Source: a virus
Virus record (IMG/VR): IMGVR_UViG_3300033153_007431
Location: 1-30,438 of that record
Direction: 5' to 3' (one strand)
DNA: 30,438 bases
Shown here in pieces: positions 1-6,184 of the stretch (within the stretch, counting starts at the first letter, position 1; each line of letters opens with the position of its first letter). The position numbers were made by a program, and so were the translations under genes. Below the pieces are notes generated by a model that saw only the letters and a program-made list of their open reading frames with translations, searched no databases and was not told the origin of the DNA.

Positions 1-7
1 GAAAAAA

Positions 8-301
8 ATGACAGAAGACAAGACTTTTTGGGAATGGATGACAAAAAAAGGATATTGTAATGATGAATGTGCGTTCAAAAATATTGATATAAAAACAACA
101 GTGATATTGAGGGCCGATTGTATGCCAAAGAAATTGTTTGTTTGTTTTTATATAGAATATTTAGCAGAGCGTGGGGTTCCGCACTATGTGTTGCCGATGT
201 GCACTAAAAAAATTAGCATTATAAATGATTCCTATGTCTATAAATATGAAACAATAGACCGATATGCAGAAAGACTTGAAAAAGAAATAGATAGGCTATG
301 A
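8..301 (+). CDS. Hypothetical protein, 97 aa
   Basis: I do not recognise this protein. It starts at an ATG seven bases into the window, so its upstream ribosome site lies outside. It contains several cysteines, including a C-x3-C pair near residues 17-21 (CNDEC), and a patch of aromatic and beta-prone residues in the middle. The C-terminus is rich in charged residues and probably helical. It is the first visible gene of the accessory operon that continues into the DUF5131/RNA-ligase pair, separated from it by about 50 bases that hold a UUCG hairpin. No membrane segment is visible. It could be a small regulatory or host-interaction protein, but nothing in the sequence decides this. Confidence 0.6.
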   Translation: MTEDKTFWEWMTKKGYCNDECAFKNIDIKTTVILRADCMPKKLFVCFYIEYLAERGVPHYVLPMCTKKISIINDSYVYKYETIDRYAERLEKEIDRL

Positions 302-327
302 GTTGTTGGTAGCTCGGAAAAACGGCA

Positions 328-339
328 CCCCTTCGGGGG
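328..339 (+). promoter_or_regulatory. CCCC-UUCG-GGGG hairpin just upstream of a ribosome site
   Basis: Four C residues (328-331), a UUCG tetraloop (332-335) and four G residues (336-339) form a compact hairpin of an unusually stable type. It is followed directly by the AAGGAGG ribosome site (341-347) of the DUF5131 gene at 352. There is no U-run, so it is not an intrinsic terminator. It may act as an mRNA-stability or processing element, or limit ribosome access. Confidence 0.4.
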
Positions 340-351
340 GAAGGAGGAAAA

Positions 352-1083
352 ATGACAGAAAAAGTTGAATGGACTGATATAACATGGAATCCTGTTTGGG
401 GCTGTAGAAATAATTGTCTTTACTGTTATGCCCGAAAAATGACAAAACGGTTTTCAAGACGGATGGCAGTTAAAGAAGGTAATTTCCGTTATATCGGACA
501 TGAAATACACAAAAATATGTATCCGGATAATTACAATCAATTCCTCGATGTTTTCAAGATAGGGTTTGAAGATTTTGTGCCTCGATTTTTAAAATCGAAT
601 TTTCATAAAACTTTTCCTAAAAAGCCGAAACGAATATTTGTAAACAGTATGTCGGATATTGCTTTTTGGGATTCGGATTGGATGAATAGAATACTTGAAA
701 AAATTAAAGAATACCCACAACATACCTTTCATTTTTTAACAAAACTTCCCGGCATTTATAACGATTACAATTTTCCTAAAAATTGTTGGCTTGGTACAAG
801 TGTTAGTACAGAGGAAGAGGCAATAATGAGAGGGCATTCATTGGCAGGGAAAAGAAATACATTTTTTTCCATAGAGCCAATACAAGAAAAAATACAAAAA
901 GCAGTTATTCCAATCGGTTTAAACTGGCTGATAATTGGCGCAGAAACCGGAAGCTGTAAAAATGAAATAATTCCACAACTTGAATGGATAGAGGAGTTGA
1001 TTGATATAGATCTTCCGGTTTATCTTAAAGACAATTTGAAGCCCTATTATTTAGGAGAATTTAGACAGGAATTTCCAGCATGA
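352..1083 (+). CDS. DUF5131 (phage Gp37/Gp68) family protein with three-Cys motif
   Basis: The N-terminus carries W-x-P-V-W-G-C with C18-x3-C22-x2-C25, the three-cysteine motif of the DUF5131/phage Gp37-Gp68 family, which has the same spacing as radical-SAM iron-sulfur motifs. Further family-like patches are FVNSMSDIAFWD (about residues 102-113), HTFHFLTKLP (about 125-134) and WLGTSVST (about 147-154). The length of 243 aa is usual. The biochemical role of the family is not established; radical-SAM-type [4Fe-4S] chemistry is an inference from the Cys spacing. The ribosome site is a strong AAGGAGG. The stop overlaps the next start (ATGA), so the protein is translationally coupled to an RNA-ligase-fold protein, suggesting that the two act together. 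In other genomes such three-Cys proteins often pair with TcmP-type partners; here the partner differs. Confidence 0.85.
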   Translation: MTEKVEWTDITWNPVWGCRNNCLYCYARKMTKRFSRRMAVKEGNFRYIGHEIHKNMYPDNYNQFLDVFKIGFEDFVPRFLKSNFHKTFPKKPKRIFVNSMSDIAFWDSDWMNRILEKIKEYPQHTFHFLTKLPGIYNDYNFPKNCWLGTSVSTEEEAIMRGHSLAGKRNTFFSIEPIQEKIQKAVIPIGLNWLIIGAETGSCKNEIIPQLEWIEELIDIDLPVYLKDNLKPYYLGEFRQEFPA

Positions 1084-1796
1084 AAGAAAAAATAACCGGT
1101 ATGAAAAATAACAAACCTTTAAAACAAAAAGCATACGGTTCTATCCCGCATTTATCAAACTCAAAAATAGATCAGCAGGCCGATAAAAAAATATCAATAG
1201 GTCAAGAAGAAATTTTGACAAAGAAAGTTAGGGACTGGAAAGACTTGATAATAGTTCAAGAGAAAGTTGATGGTTCTTGTGTTTGTATTGCGAAAATCAA
1301 AAATAAAATATATGCTTTAACTAAGGCGGGATATGAAGCAAAAACAAGTCCGTTTGAATTTTTGCATAAATTTGGGGAATGGGTTGATAAAAACATAAAT
1401 GTATTTGATGATATGCTTGAAAATAATGAAAGGCTTTGCGGGGAATGGATGTTAAAAGTTCATTCTTTAAAATATAATTTGCCACATGACTATTTTGTGG
1501 CGTTTGATATTATTAGAGATAAAAAAAGAATATTGTACTTGGATTTTATCAAACGTATTTCAAAATATGGTATATGTTCAACTTATTTAATTCATATCGG
1601 TCAACCCATTACGGTGAAAAATGCAATGGAGAAAATGGGACCGGGCGGTCATGGATGTTTGGAAATACCGGAAGGGCTTGTATATCGGGCAGAAAGGGAA
1701 GGGAATGTTGATTTTCTTGCAAAGTATGTCAGGTTTGGGAAAGTTGACGGAAAATATCTTGATGAAAATATCGAAAATTTAATTATGGGGCAATAA
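1080..1796 (+). CDS. RNA ligase family protein (nucleotidyltransferase fold)
   Basis: The protein shows the ordered motifs of the covalent nucleotidyltransferase superfamily (DNA/RNA ligases, PF09414-like). An N-terminal HLSNSK patch (residues 24-29) is typical of this subgroup. Motif I is EKVDGS with probable adenylated lysine K62, motif III is near GEWM (121-124), motif IIIa near VAFDII (140-145), motif IV is EGLVYR (198-203), and KYVR (215-218) is a candidate motif V. Known relatives join RNA ends through a ligase-AMP intermediate; the substrate here is unknown. It starts inside the stop of the DUF5131 gene (ATGA), so coupling is likely. M8 is a possible alternative start. A second, more distant RNA-ligase-like gene lies at the right end of the window (30094). 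Confidence 0.85.
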   Translation: MKEKITGMKNNKPLKQKAYGSIPHLSNSKIDQQADKKISIGQEEILTKKVRDWKDLIIVQEKVDGSCVCIAKIKNKIYALTKAGYEAKTSPFEFLHKFGEWVDKNINVFDDMLENNERLCGEWMLKVHSLKYNLPHDYFVAFDIIRDKKRILYLDFIKRISKYGICSTYLIHIGQPITVKNAMEKMGPGGHGCLEIPEGLVYRAEREGNVDFLAKYVRFGKVDGKYLDENIENLIMGQ

Positions 1797-1798
1797 TT

Positions 1799-2011
1799 AT
1801 GAAATGTAAAAGTTTTGAAAGTGGTTATCAGGCATTCAAAAGAGCATATGAAAAAGTCAATATAAGTACGCTCAGTTATTTTTTCGGAGTTATTGATGAT
1901 GCTGATGAACGAAGTGTTTTGATGCAGCGAATTAGGGAGGCTTGTGGTGATGTGAGATTAAAAAAATATATTAAAGAGATAGGGGGTAAAGATGAAAAAA
2001 ATAATAATTAG
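1799..2011 (+). CDS. Hypothetical protein, 70 aa
   Basis: This small charged protein is not one I recognise. It is predicted mostly helical, with an aromatic N-terminal half and a lysine- and asparagine-rich tail. It follows the RNA-ligase gene with a two-base gap, and its last 20 bases overlap the start of the MORN-repeat gene in another frame. Tight packing supports a genuine gene in this operon, but no motif indicates a role. Confidence 0.6.
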   Translation: MKCKSFESGYQAFKRAYEKVNISTLSYFFGVIDDADERSVLMQRIREACGDVRLKKYIKEIGGKDEKNNN

Positions 2012-2294
2012 TTTGCTTTTAGTCTTTAGTTTCAGTACTTTTATTTATGCGGATAGGTGCATAAGGGGTAATTGCCGAAATGGGCAGGGTGTTATTGAAT
2101 ATGATAGCGGTGCTGTTTACGAAGGGCAGTGTACAAACGGTCTTGCTCATGGGAAAGGAGTATTGTATGATCATGGCAATATTTTTAAAGGGACGTTTTA
2201 TAAGGGTTTTGCTCATGGCCGGTTTAAAGTATTTTACCCTGAATATGGCTGGTGTACAGAGGTGTTCAGATACGGGTATGCGGTGAGGAAATGA
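1992..2294 (+). CDS. Secreted MORN-repeat protein
   Basis: The first 20 residues form a Sec signal peptide: MKK, then a hydrophobic core, with likely cleavage after IYA at residue 20. The mature part holds consecutive MORN-type repeats with the YEGQ..NGLAHGKGVLYD, FKGTFYKGFAHGRF pattern, spaced about 22-23 residues, over residues 34-82. MORN repeats form beta-hairpin sheets and are linked to membrane or protein contacts. The protein is short, about three repeats. There is no lipobox cysteine, so it is probably periplasmic or secreted rather than a lipoprotein. The start is set by a GGGGG-rich ribosome site. The stop overlaps the next start (ATGA). Phage-borne MORN proteins are uncommon; a role at the host envelope, such as superinfection exclusion, is a guess. 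Confidence 0.75.
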   Translation: MKKIIISLLLVFSFSTFIYADRCIRGNCRNGQGVIEYDSGAVYEGQCTNGLAHGKGVLYDHGNIFKGTFYKGFAHGRFKVFYPEYGWCTEVFRYGYAVRK

Positions 2295-2473
2295 TTTTAC
2301 AAACAAGTGAGCAATGGTATAAAGAGTTTAGGAAAAACAGCCGCCAGGTTATCTGGGATCCCGATGGATGGGATAGAAAAAACTTTAATTTTGCTTGGAA
2401 TGATGAGCTTATTACTTGGCAGGAGTTTAAGCGTAGGTTAAAGCTATCAACTTTGTATAAAGTGGATGCTTAA
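2291..2473 (+). CDS. Hypothetical protein, 60 aa
   Basis: The start is taken at the ATG overlapping the MORN gene stop (ATGA); an upstream in-frame ATG at 2252 would run deep inside that gene and is less likely. The product is rich in aromatic and charged residues (four tryptophans in 60 residues, including WDPDGWDR near residues 24-31) and ends in a basic helix-like stretch. I do not recognise the family. Its coupling to the MORN gene suggests co-expression in the left operon. Confidence 0.6.
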   Translation: MILQTSEQWYKEFRKNSRQVIWDPDGWDRKNFNFAWNDELITWQEFKRRLKLSTLYKVDA

Positions 2474-2500
2474 GAAAAAAGAGATATAAAAGGTGACAGG

Positions 2501-2665
2501 ATGAATAGATTAAAAGATTTTATTGATCGTTCTCGGATGTATGATGATGATTTTAGGGGATGCGGGCACGATGAAGAAGGGACGTACCTTCTTTATAATG
2601 ATAATGGGAGAAAATCAAAGCATTATAGGCATGATTTGCAAGAAAAAAAAGATTATATAGATTAA
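2501..2665 (+). CDS. Small hypothetical protein, 54 aa
   Basis: An open frame of 54 codons starts at an ATG preceded by AGGTGACAGG, a moderate ribosome site. The protein is very charged (many Asp, Lys, Arg and Tyr) with one CGH near residues 21-23 and no membrane segment. It is the last plus-strand gene before the bidirectional terminator at 2687. Function unknown; the call rests on position and ribosome site only. Confidence 0.5.
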   Translation: MNRLKDFIDRSRMYDDDFRGCGHDEEGTYLLYNDNGRKSKHYRHDLQEKKDYID

Positions 2666-2677
2666 TAGATTTTTTGT

Positions 2678-2706
2678 TTGACAAATAAAAAAGACCGTTC
2701 CATAAT
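2678..2706 (+). promoter_or_regulatory. Candidate promoter overlapping the terminator hairpin
   Basis: TTGACA (2678-2683), a 17-base spacer and CATAAT (2701-2706) match a sigma-70 promoter at ideal spacing. The -10 hexamer lies mainly in the loop of the terminator hairpin. A transcript starting near 2713 would run antisense through the two minus-strand genes. It may be a chance match in AT-rich DNA, but the -35 is a perfect consensus and resembles the other promoters in the window. Confidence 0.4.
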
Positions 2707-2722
2707 GGAACGGTCTTTTTTT
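2687..2722. terminator. Bidirectional intrinsic terminator
   Basis: An A-run leads into AGACCGTTCC, a five-base loop (ATAAT) and GGAACGGTCT, ending in a T-run. The stem is perfect over at least 10 bp. Both strands have a U-run after the stem, so it can stop the left plus-strand operon and also the minus-strand cassette at 3183-2768. A second short perfect hairpin (CCCCC-GATTT-GGGGG, 2739-2753) lies between this and the minus-strand stop codon. Confidence 0.9.
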
Positions 2723-2767
2723 AATTTTTACGCTCAATCCCCCGATTTGGGGGAAAGAGTCTAAAAA

Positions 2768-2935
2768 CTAAACTGCACATGATAGAAGAAATTGATAATG
2801 ATCGCATTCTCTGCATGTTTCAAGCTCGTAGAACGCCCGATCACTCTCATCTTTTGCTTGTGCAAATTGTTGGGCCAGCCAATCCGCACGGAGCTCTGAT
2901 TCCTTGAGCAGTATTCCTATTTGTTTTTTTATCAT
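2768..2935 (-). CDS. Small minus-strand protein, 55 aa
   Basis: On the minus strand an ATG at 2935 follows a GGGAGGTAGTACAA ribosome site, and the frame runs 55 codons to TAG. The N-terminal 40 residues are charged and look helical (LLKESELRADWLAQQF, AKDESDRAFYELE). The C-terminus has TCRECDHY and a last SCAV, giving cysteines spaced C-x2-C then a third near the end, possibly metal-binding. It lies 50 bases downstream of another minus-strand gene and ends close to the shared terminator. I recognise no family. Strand isolation, good ribosome site and own promoter suggest an independently expressed accessory gene. Confidence 0.65.
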   Translation of the reverse strand: MIKKQIGILLKESELRADWLAQQFAQAKDESDRAFYELETCRECDHYQFLLSCAV

Positions 2936-2985
2936 TTGTACTACCTCCCTTTTTTTTTCTTGTCTATGTCATCGATTTGCTTGAT

Positions 2986-3183
2986 TTATTTTTGCAGATA
3001 GTACACAATGTCTTTATCAAAAAATTTTATCATCATATTTTCGTTGTTGCCAATGATAGAGCAAGATTGACAATTATTGCGCAATTGTCGATTTATTATT
3101 GTTTTTGCCATTTCGTTTATGCTATCACTTTTTTCTTTATACCTTATTATTTTATTTTCTATATGTTTTTCGATATATATCAT
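2986..3183 (-). CDS. Small minus-strand protein, 65 aa
   Basis: The start is the ATG at 3183 on the minus strand, which has an AGGAGG site six bases upstream; the frame is open further upstream but those starts lack such a site. The protein is basic and mostly helical, with a C-x2-C pair (NNCQSCS, about residues 37-43) and a hydrophobic-aromatic C-terminus. It is the first gene of the two-gene minus-strand cassette, about 90 bases below a consensus-like promoter (3280-3309). Function unknown. A regulator of the divergent structural promoter or a host-directed protein are both possible; neither is shown by sequence. Confidence 0.65.
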   Translation of the reverse strand: MIYIEKHIENKIIRYKEKSDSINEMAKTIINRQLRNNCQSCSIIGNNENMMIKFFDKDIVYYLQK

Positions 3184-3279
3184 TTGCTGCCTCCTATATT
3201 TTTTTCGATGACATAAAGAAGAAAAAAAATATGAAAACAAAAAAGGCTTGACGTCCGAGTGCAGATATGACACTCTCTG

Positions 3280-3309
3280 ATTATACATCTCTGAGTAGTA
3301 GAGTATCAA
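3280..3309 (-). promoter_or_regulatory. Minus-strand promoter for the two-gene cassette
   Basis: Read on the minus strand: TTGATA (3309-3304), an 18-base spacer, then a perfect TATAAT (3285-3280). The transcript would start near 3273 and give a leader of about 90 bases before the gene at 3183. An imperfect inverted repeat (TGACACTCT at 3268-3276 and AGAGTATCA at 3300-3308, eight of nine pairs) brackets the -10 and may be an operator. Confidence 0.65.
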
Positions 3310-3465
3310 GTTTTTTTGTTTTCGATGTTTTCAAAGAACTCAAAGTAACTAAATACAATATAACTATTTTTATACATAGTGTTAAGTCAAATGAGACATA
3401 ATTTAAAAAAAAATGCAGAAAAAAGAAAAAAAATTACAAAAAAGCGGGTAAATGGTCAATCAGCA

Positions 3466-3624
3466 TACTAAACATTGGGGGTTAATAAATGACCATGCTA
3501 AAAAAAATAACAGATGTTTACTACACAAAACTACTAAACAAGCTGAAGAAGTACTACACAAACATACTAAACATCAACTCAATTTTCAAGCCAGCCGGAC
3601 TAATTCTAAAAAAAGTACTAAACA
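3466..3624. repeat. Short direct-repeat array (TACTAAACA / TACTACACA)
   Basis: TACTAAACA occurs at 3466, 3532, 3565 and 3616, and TACTACACA at 3519 and 3552. The two types form composite 22-bp units at 3519-3540 and 3552-3573 that match in 20 of 22 positions and are spaced 33 bp, about three helical turns. The array ends about 25 bp before the -35 of the structural promoter. It sits in a control region (3184-3726) with A-rich DNA on its left. The best reading is binding sites for an activator or repressor of the virion operon; iterons of a replication origin are the alternative. Confidence 0.6.
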
Positions 3625-3647
3625 GAGAGGAATTGTAGAGAAAATGC

Positions 3648-3676
3648 TTGACAAAACCTTTCTATAACTGTATATT
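3648..3676 (+). promoter_or_regulatory. Promoter of the virion operon
   Basis: TTGACA (3648-3653), a 17-base spacer and TATATT (3671-3676) give a near-consensus sigma-70 promoter. The expected start is about 3683, roughly 44 bases before the first gene (3727). It is the only good plus-strand promoter seen before the terminase genes, and the tightly packed genes to 26422 could be one long transcript from it. Confidence 0.75.
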
Positions 3677-3687
3677 ATCTACACTAC

Positions 3688-3704
3688 TGTGTAATATTTA
3701 CACA
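3688..3704. promoter_or_regulatory. Operator-like palindrome at the transcript start
   Basis: TGTGTAA, TAT, TTACACA is a perfect 7-3-7 inverted repeat at about +6 to +22 of the predicted transcript. An overlapping alternative pairing (TACAC-TACT-GTGTA, 3680-3693) shares bases with it. The position fits a repressor operator or a leader-RNA switch. The cognate protein is unknown. Confidence 0.5.
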
Positions 3705-3726
3705 CTTCTGAGAATAATAAAAAATA

Positions 3727-4296
3727 ATGGCGAGACAAAAAGACAATATTAGATTAGATAGACTGTTATATATTGTAGATTTAATCGTAAATTCTGAAAA
3801 TAACAGGGATATTGTAGAAAAAACCGTTGAAAAATTCGGGATAGGTTTGCCCACTGCCGGAAAAGATTTAGAGAAAGCAAGGAAATTGCTTCAGGGGAAA
3901 ACAAATAGAAACGAGGAATATAATTACAACATTATCATAGCAAGATACGACAGTCTATATCGGGACTGTGAGCAGATAGAGAATGTACAGTCACGTATAC
4001 AAGAGAAGAGGCGGATTACTGAAGCGAGAGCAAAAGTTACGGGTGTAGAGGCTCACAAAAACATACAAGCGCAAACGGTTAATATTCTGAATTATTTCCC
4101 CGACCAAGAGATACTGAAGAAATATTCAGCTCCAGAAGTGGTTGAAATACAGCCTCAGACTGCTCAGGAGTCACGCAGGAAGGCTTTACCGCGAGGCAAG
4201 GGGTTTAGGGCGGGGAATATGAATCACAAGCTATACAGTCCTATGTGCAGGGAGAGTCATCAAAGGTTTTCAGCTCAAGATTGCAGATTAACATGA
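3727..4296 (+). CDS. Probable terminase small subunit
   Basis: Terminase small subunits bind the packaging site and recruit the large subunit. This 189-aa protein is the first gene of the virion operon and precedes the large terminase. Residues about 10-55 look like a helix-turn-helix DNA-binding domain (LLYIVDLIVNS, IVEKTVEKFGIGLPTAGKDLEKARKL across short helices). A long charged helical stretch at about 65-110 would be the oligomerisation part. The C-terminal 50 residues are basic and low in predicted structure. The ribosome site is weak. Assignment rests on fold pattern, size and gene order rather than a recognised signature. A 274-base gap separates it from the large subunit, which is unusual. 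Confidence 0.6.
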   Translation: MARQKDNIRLDRLLYIVDLIVNSENNRDIVEKTVEKFGIGLPTAGKDLEKARKLLQGKTNRNEEYNYNIIIARYDSLYRDCEQIENVQSRIQEKRRITEARAKVTGVEAHKNIQAQTVNILNYFPDQEILKKYSAPEVVEIQPQTAQESRRKALPRGKGFRAGNMNHKLYSPMCRESHQRFSAQDCRLT

Positions 4297-4570
4297 ACTC
4301 ACAGTTCATAGTTATCCCGGCGGTGGGGAAAGTAGACTTAAAACGAATATCCCCTTTTTTTCAGATGTTATAAAACAAGGGAACTGATAGTACATAGTAG
4401 AGTAGAAGAGATAGCTTAGCATAGTGTAGACTTGGTATGAGTCATAATCTGAACTTGACATACCCCCCCCCACCTTCTTTTGTGGGCAGGGAAATATTAC
4501 AGTCTTACATCCGGTTACGGCATTAATTTTTGAGATTATATAATTATTTTTTAACGATTATGGTATTATA
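4297..4570. other. Non-coding gap between terminase genes
   Basis: No convincing gene on either strand. It holds a run of nine C residues (4463-4471) running into a small hairpin (CCCAC, 8-base loop, GTGGG at 4469-4486), and an AT-rich stretch before the large terminase start. A TTGACA at 4455 lacks a -10 at proper spacing. Packaging recognition sites often lie close to terminase genes, so this gap is one candidate, without direct proof. Confidence 0.4.
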
Positions 4571-6184
4571 ATGTATATATTTGAGCCCAGAGAGGGAGCG
4601 AATTACAGGCATGATTACGAGAAGATTGCGGGTGATTTGAATGCTGCTGCTGAGCACAGGCGTCATGGAGAGGTTTTAAAGATATTCAGGGCATTTTGCA
4701 GGAGTGATTTATTTTTTCTTATTTATTTTGTTTTAAATATTGTAAATATTAACCATCCTTGGTTGGTTGATAGGTGTAATGAGGTACAGGATAATCATAA
4801 CAGGACTTTGGATTTATGGGCGAGGTATCATTACAAGAGTACGATAATTACGTGTGCGTTACCTATACAGAATATATTGATAAATCCTGAGAGCAGGTTA
4901 TGTATTATTAGTCATACGAAGGACATTGCCAAAGGGTTTTTAAGGCGGATAAAGTCTATATTTGAGACAAATGAGATTTTAAAAATTGCTTTTGGTGATA
5001 CAAGTGAGCCTCAGTATAATATATTATTTAACAAGCCTAAGACTCAATCTCCGAAATGGAGTGAAGATGATGGGCTTATAATTAAGAGAAGTGGTAGTTA
5101 TGATGAAAGTACAATTGAGGCTTATGGTCTTGTAGATTCCGATCCGACTAGTAAGCATTTTACCGATATAGATTTAGATGATATAGTTGTAAGGCTGGGA
5201 GTTTCTACTGCGGCACAAAGGCATAAAGTAGACAGAGCTTTTAGTATGGTTTTTGGATTACTTGATAGGCATGGAAGCATAAGAGCCACAGGTACAAGAT
5301 ATCATCATGGCGATCAGCATAGTAAGATGATAAAATCGGGTGAGTGGATGGTCAGAGAATATCCGGCAACATTCAAGGGAGAATTTCCGGTAAAGCCTGA
5401 AGGCGCAAAGGATAGGGTTATAGCGCTTGGAGAAGACAAGCCTGTGATGTTGACGGATAGAGAGATTTGGCAATCTTTTAAAGATTTTGGACGATCTTCA
5501 TTTGCCTGTCAAATGTTGTTACGACCTGAAAAAGCGGATGTCAAGGGTTTTGATATTGAGTGGTTTAGATATTTTAAAAAGAAGCCGTTTACCAGAAATT
5601 ATATATTTGCAGACTCCGCTAATTCAAAGAAGTCATCAGCCGATTTTACGGTTATGTGGGTTATAGGCATAGATGTTAGAGGTTACTATTTCGTATGTGC
5701 GGGAGTTAGAGATAGATTGGGATTAAAAGAAAGAGCCTCTAAGTTATTTGCTCTGGTAGAGGAGTGGAGACCGTTAAAGGTATACTATGAGGCTTACGGT
5801 TTACAGGCGGACATTGAGTATATTGAGGAAAAACAGAGAGAAGAAGGTATTATATTTAGGGTGCAGCCGACTGCCGGTAAGATGGCTAAAAGCGAGAGAA
5901 TAGGACAATTACAACCCTTGTTTCAGGATGGAAAGATATTGTTCCCCGAAGTTATGAGTTATAGAGGTGTAGATAAAAAAATGTACAATTTGACTGAGGT
6001 ATTTATAGATGAGGAGTATATAGATTATCCGGCTTGTGAATATTTTGATATGCTTGATTGTCTGGCTCGGATAAAAGACCCAAAGGTCAAAATGGCACGT
6101 CCGGCTTTTACAGAACCTGAAACCGAGAGAAAACATGATTGGATATTTGATACGGAAGAAGAAGGCGACTGGATGACAGTATGA
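4571..6184 (+). CDS. terL: Terminase large subunit
   Basis: This is the ATP-driven DNA-packaging motor and nuclease. The ATPase half has a variant Walker A (ARYHYKST, residues 84-91), a strand RLCIISHT (109-116), and an acidic Walker-B-like patch ending DLDDIV (201-206). The nuclease half has the RNase-H-like acidic residues expected of the family: IFADSA with D348, VYYEAY with E407 and YFDMLDCLAR with D493/D496. Length 537 aa is normal. There is no clear ribosome site before the ATG at 4571, so translation may be weak or initiate in an unusual way. The stop overlaps the portal start (ATGA at 6181), typical of terminase-portal coupling. Confidence 0.92.
   Translation: MYIFEPREGANYRHDYEKIAGDLNAAAEHRRHGEVLKIFRAFCRSDLFFLIYFVLNIVNINHPWLVDRCNEVQDNHNRTLDLWARYHYKSTIITCALPIQNILINPESRLCIISHTKDIAKGFLRRIKSIFETNEILKIAFGDTSEPQYNILFNKPKTQSPKWSEDDGLIIKRSGSYDESTIEAYGLVDSDPTSKHFTDIDLDDIVVRLGVSTAAQRHKVDRAFSMVFGLLDRHGSIRATGTRYHHGDQHSKMIKSGEWMVREYPATFKGEFPVKPEGAKDRVIALGEDKPVMLTDREIWQSFKDFGRSSFACQMLLRPEKADVKGFDIEWFRYFKKKPFTRNYIFADSANSKKSSADFTVMWVIGIDVRGYYFVCAGVRDRLGLKERASKLFALVEEWRPLKVYYEAYGLQADIEYIEEKQREEGIIFRVQPTAGKMAKSERIGQLQPLFQDGKILFPEVMSYRGVDKKMYNLTEVFIDEEYIDYPACEYFDMLDCLARIKDPKVKMARPAFTEPETERKHDWIFDTEEEGDWMTV

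Noticed and set aside
2019-2306. 95-residue open frame on the minus strand
   Set aside because: Shadow of the MORN-repeat gene; the plus-strand frame has a signal peptide, repeats and a ribosome site.
3466-3624. CRISPR-like repeat array
   Set aside because: Units are only 9 bp (22 bp composite), spacing is irregular, and there are no cas genes.
3452-3667. A 71-residue plus-strand frame covering the direct-repeat array, with all four TACTAAACA repeats in frame (HTKH, TTKQ, STKQ)
   Set aside because: No good ribosome site, low-complexity product, overlap with the consensus promoter at 3648, and repeat spacing close to whole helical turns all favour a control region. The in-frame spacing keeps a small chance that it is coding.
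4455-4483. TTGACA at 4455 as a promoter for the large terminase
   Set aside because: The position 17 bases downstream is TTTTGT and no -10 is present at 16-18 bases.
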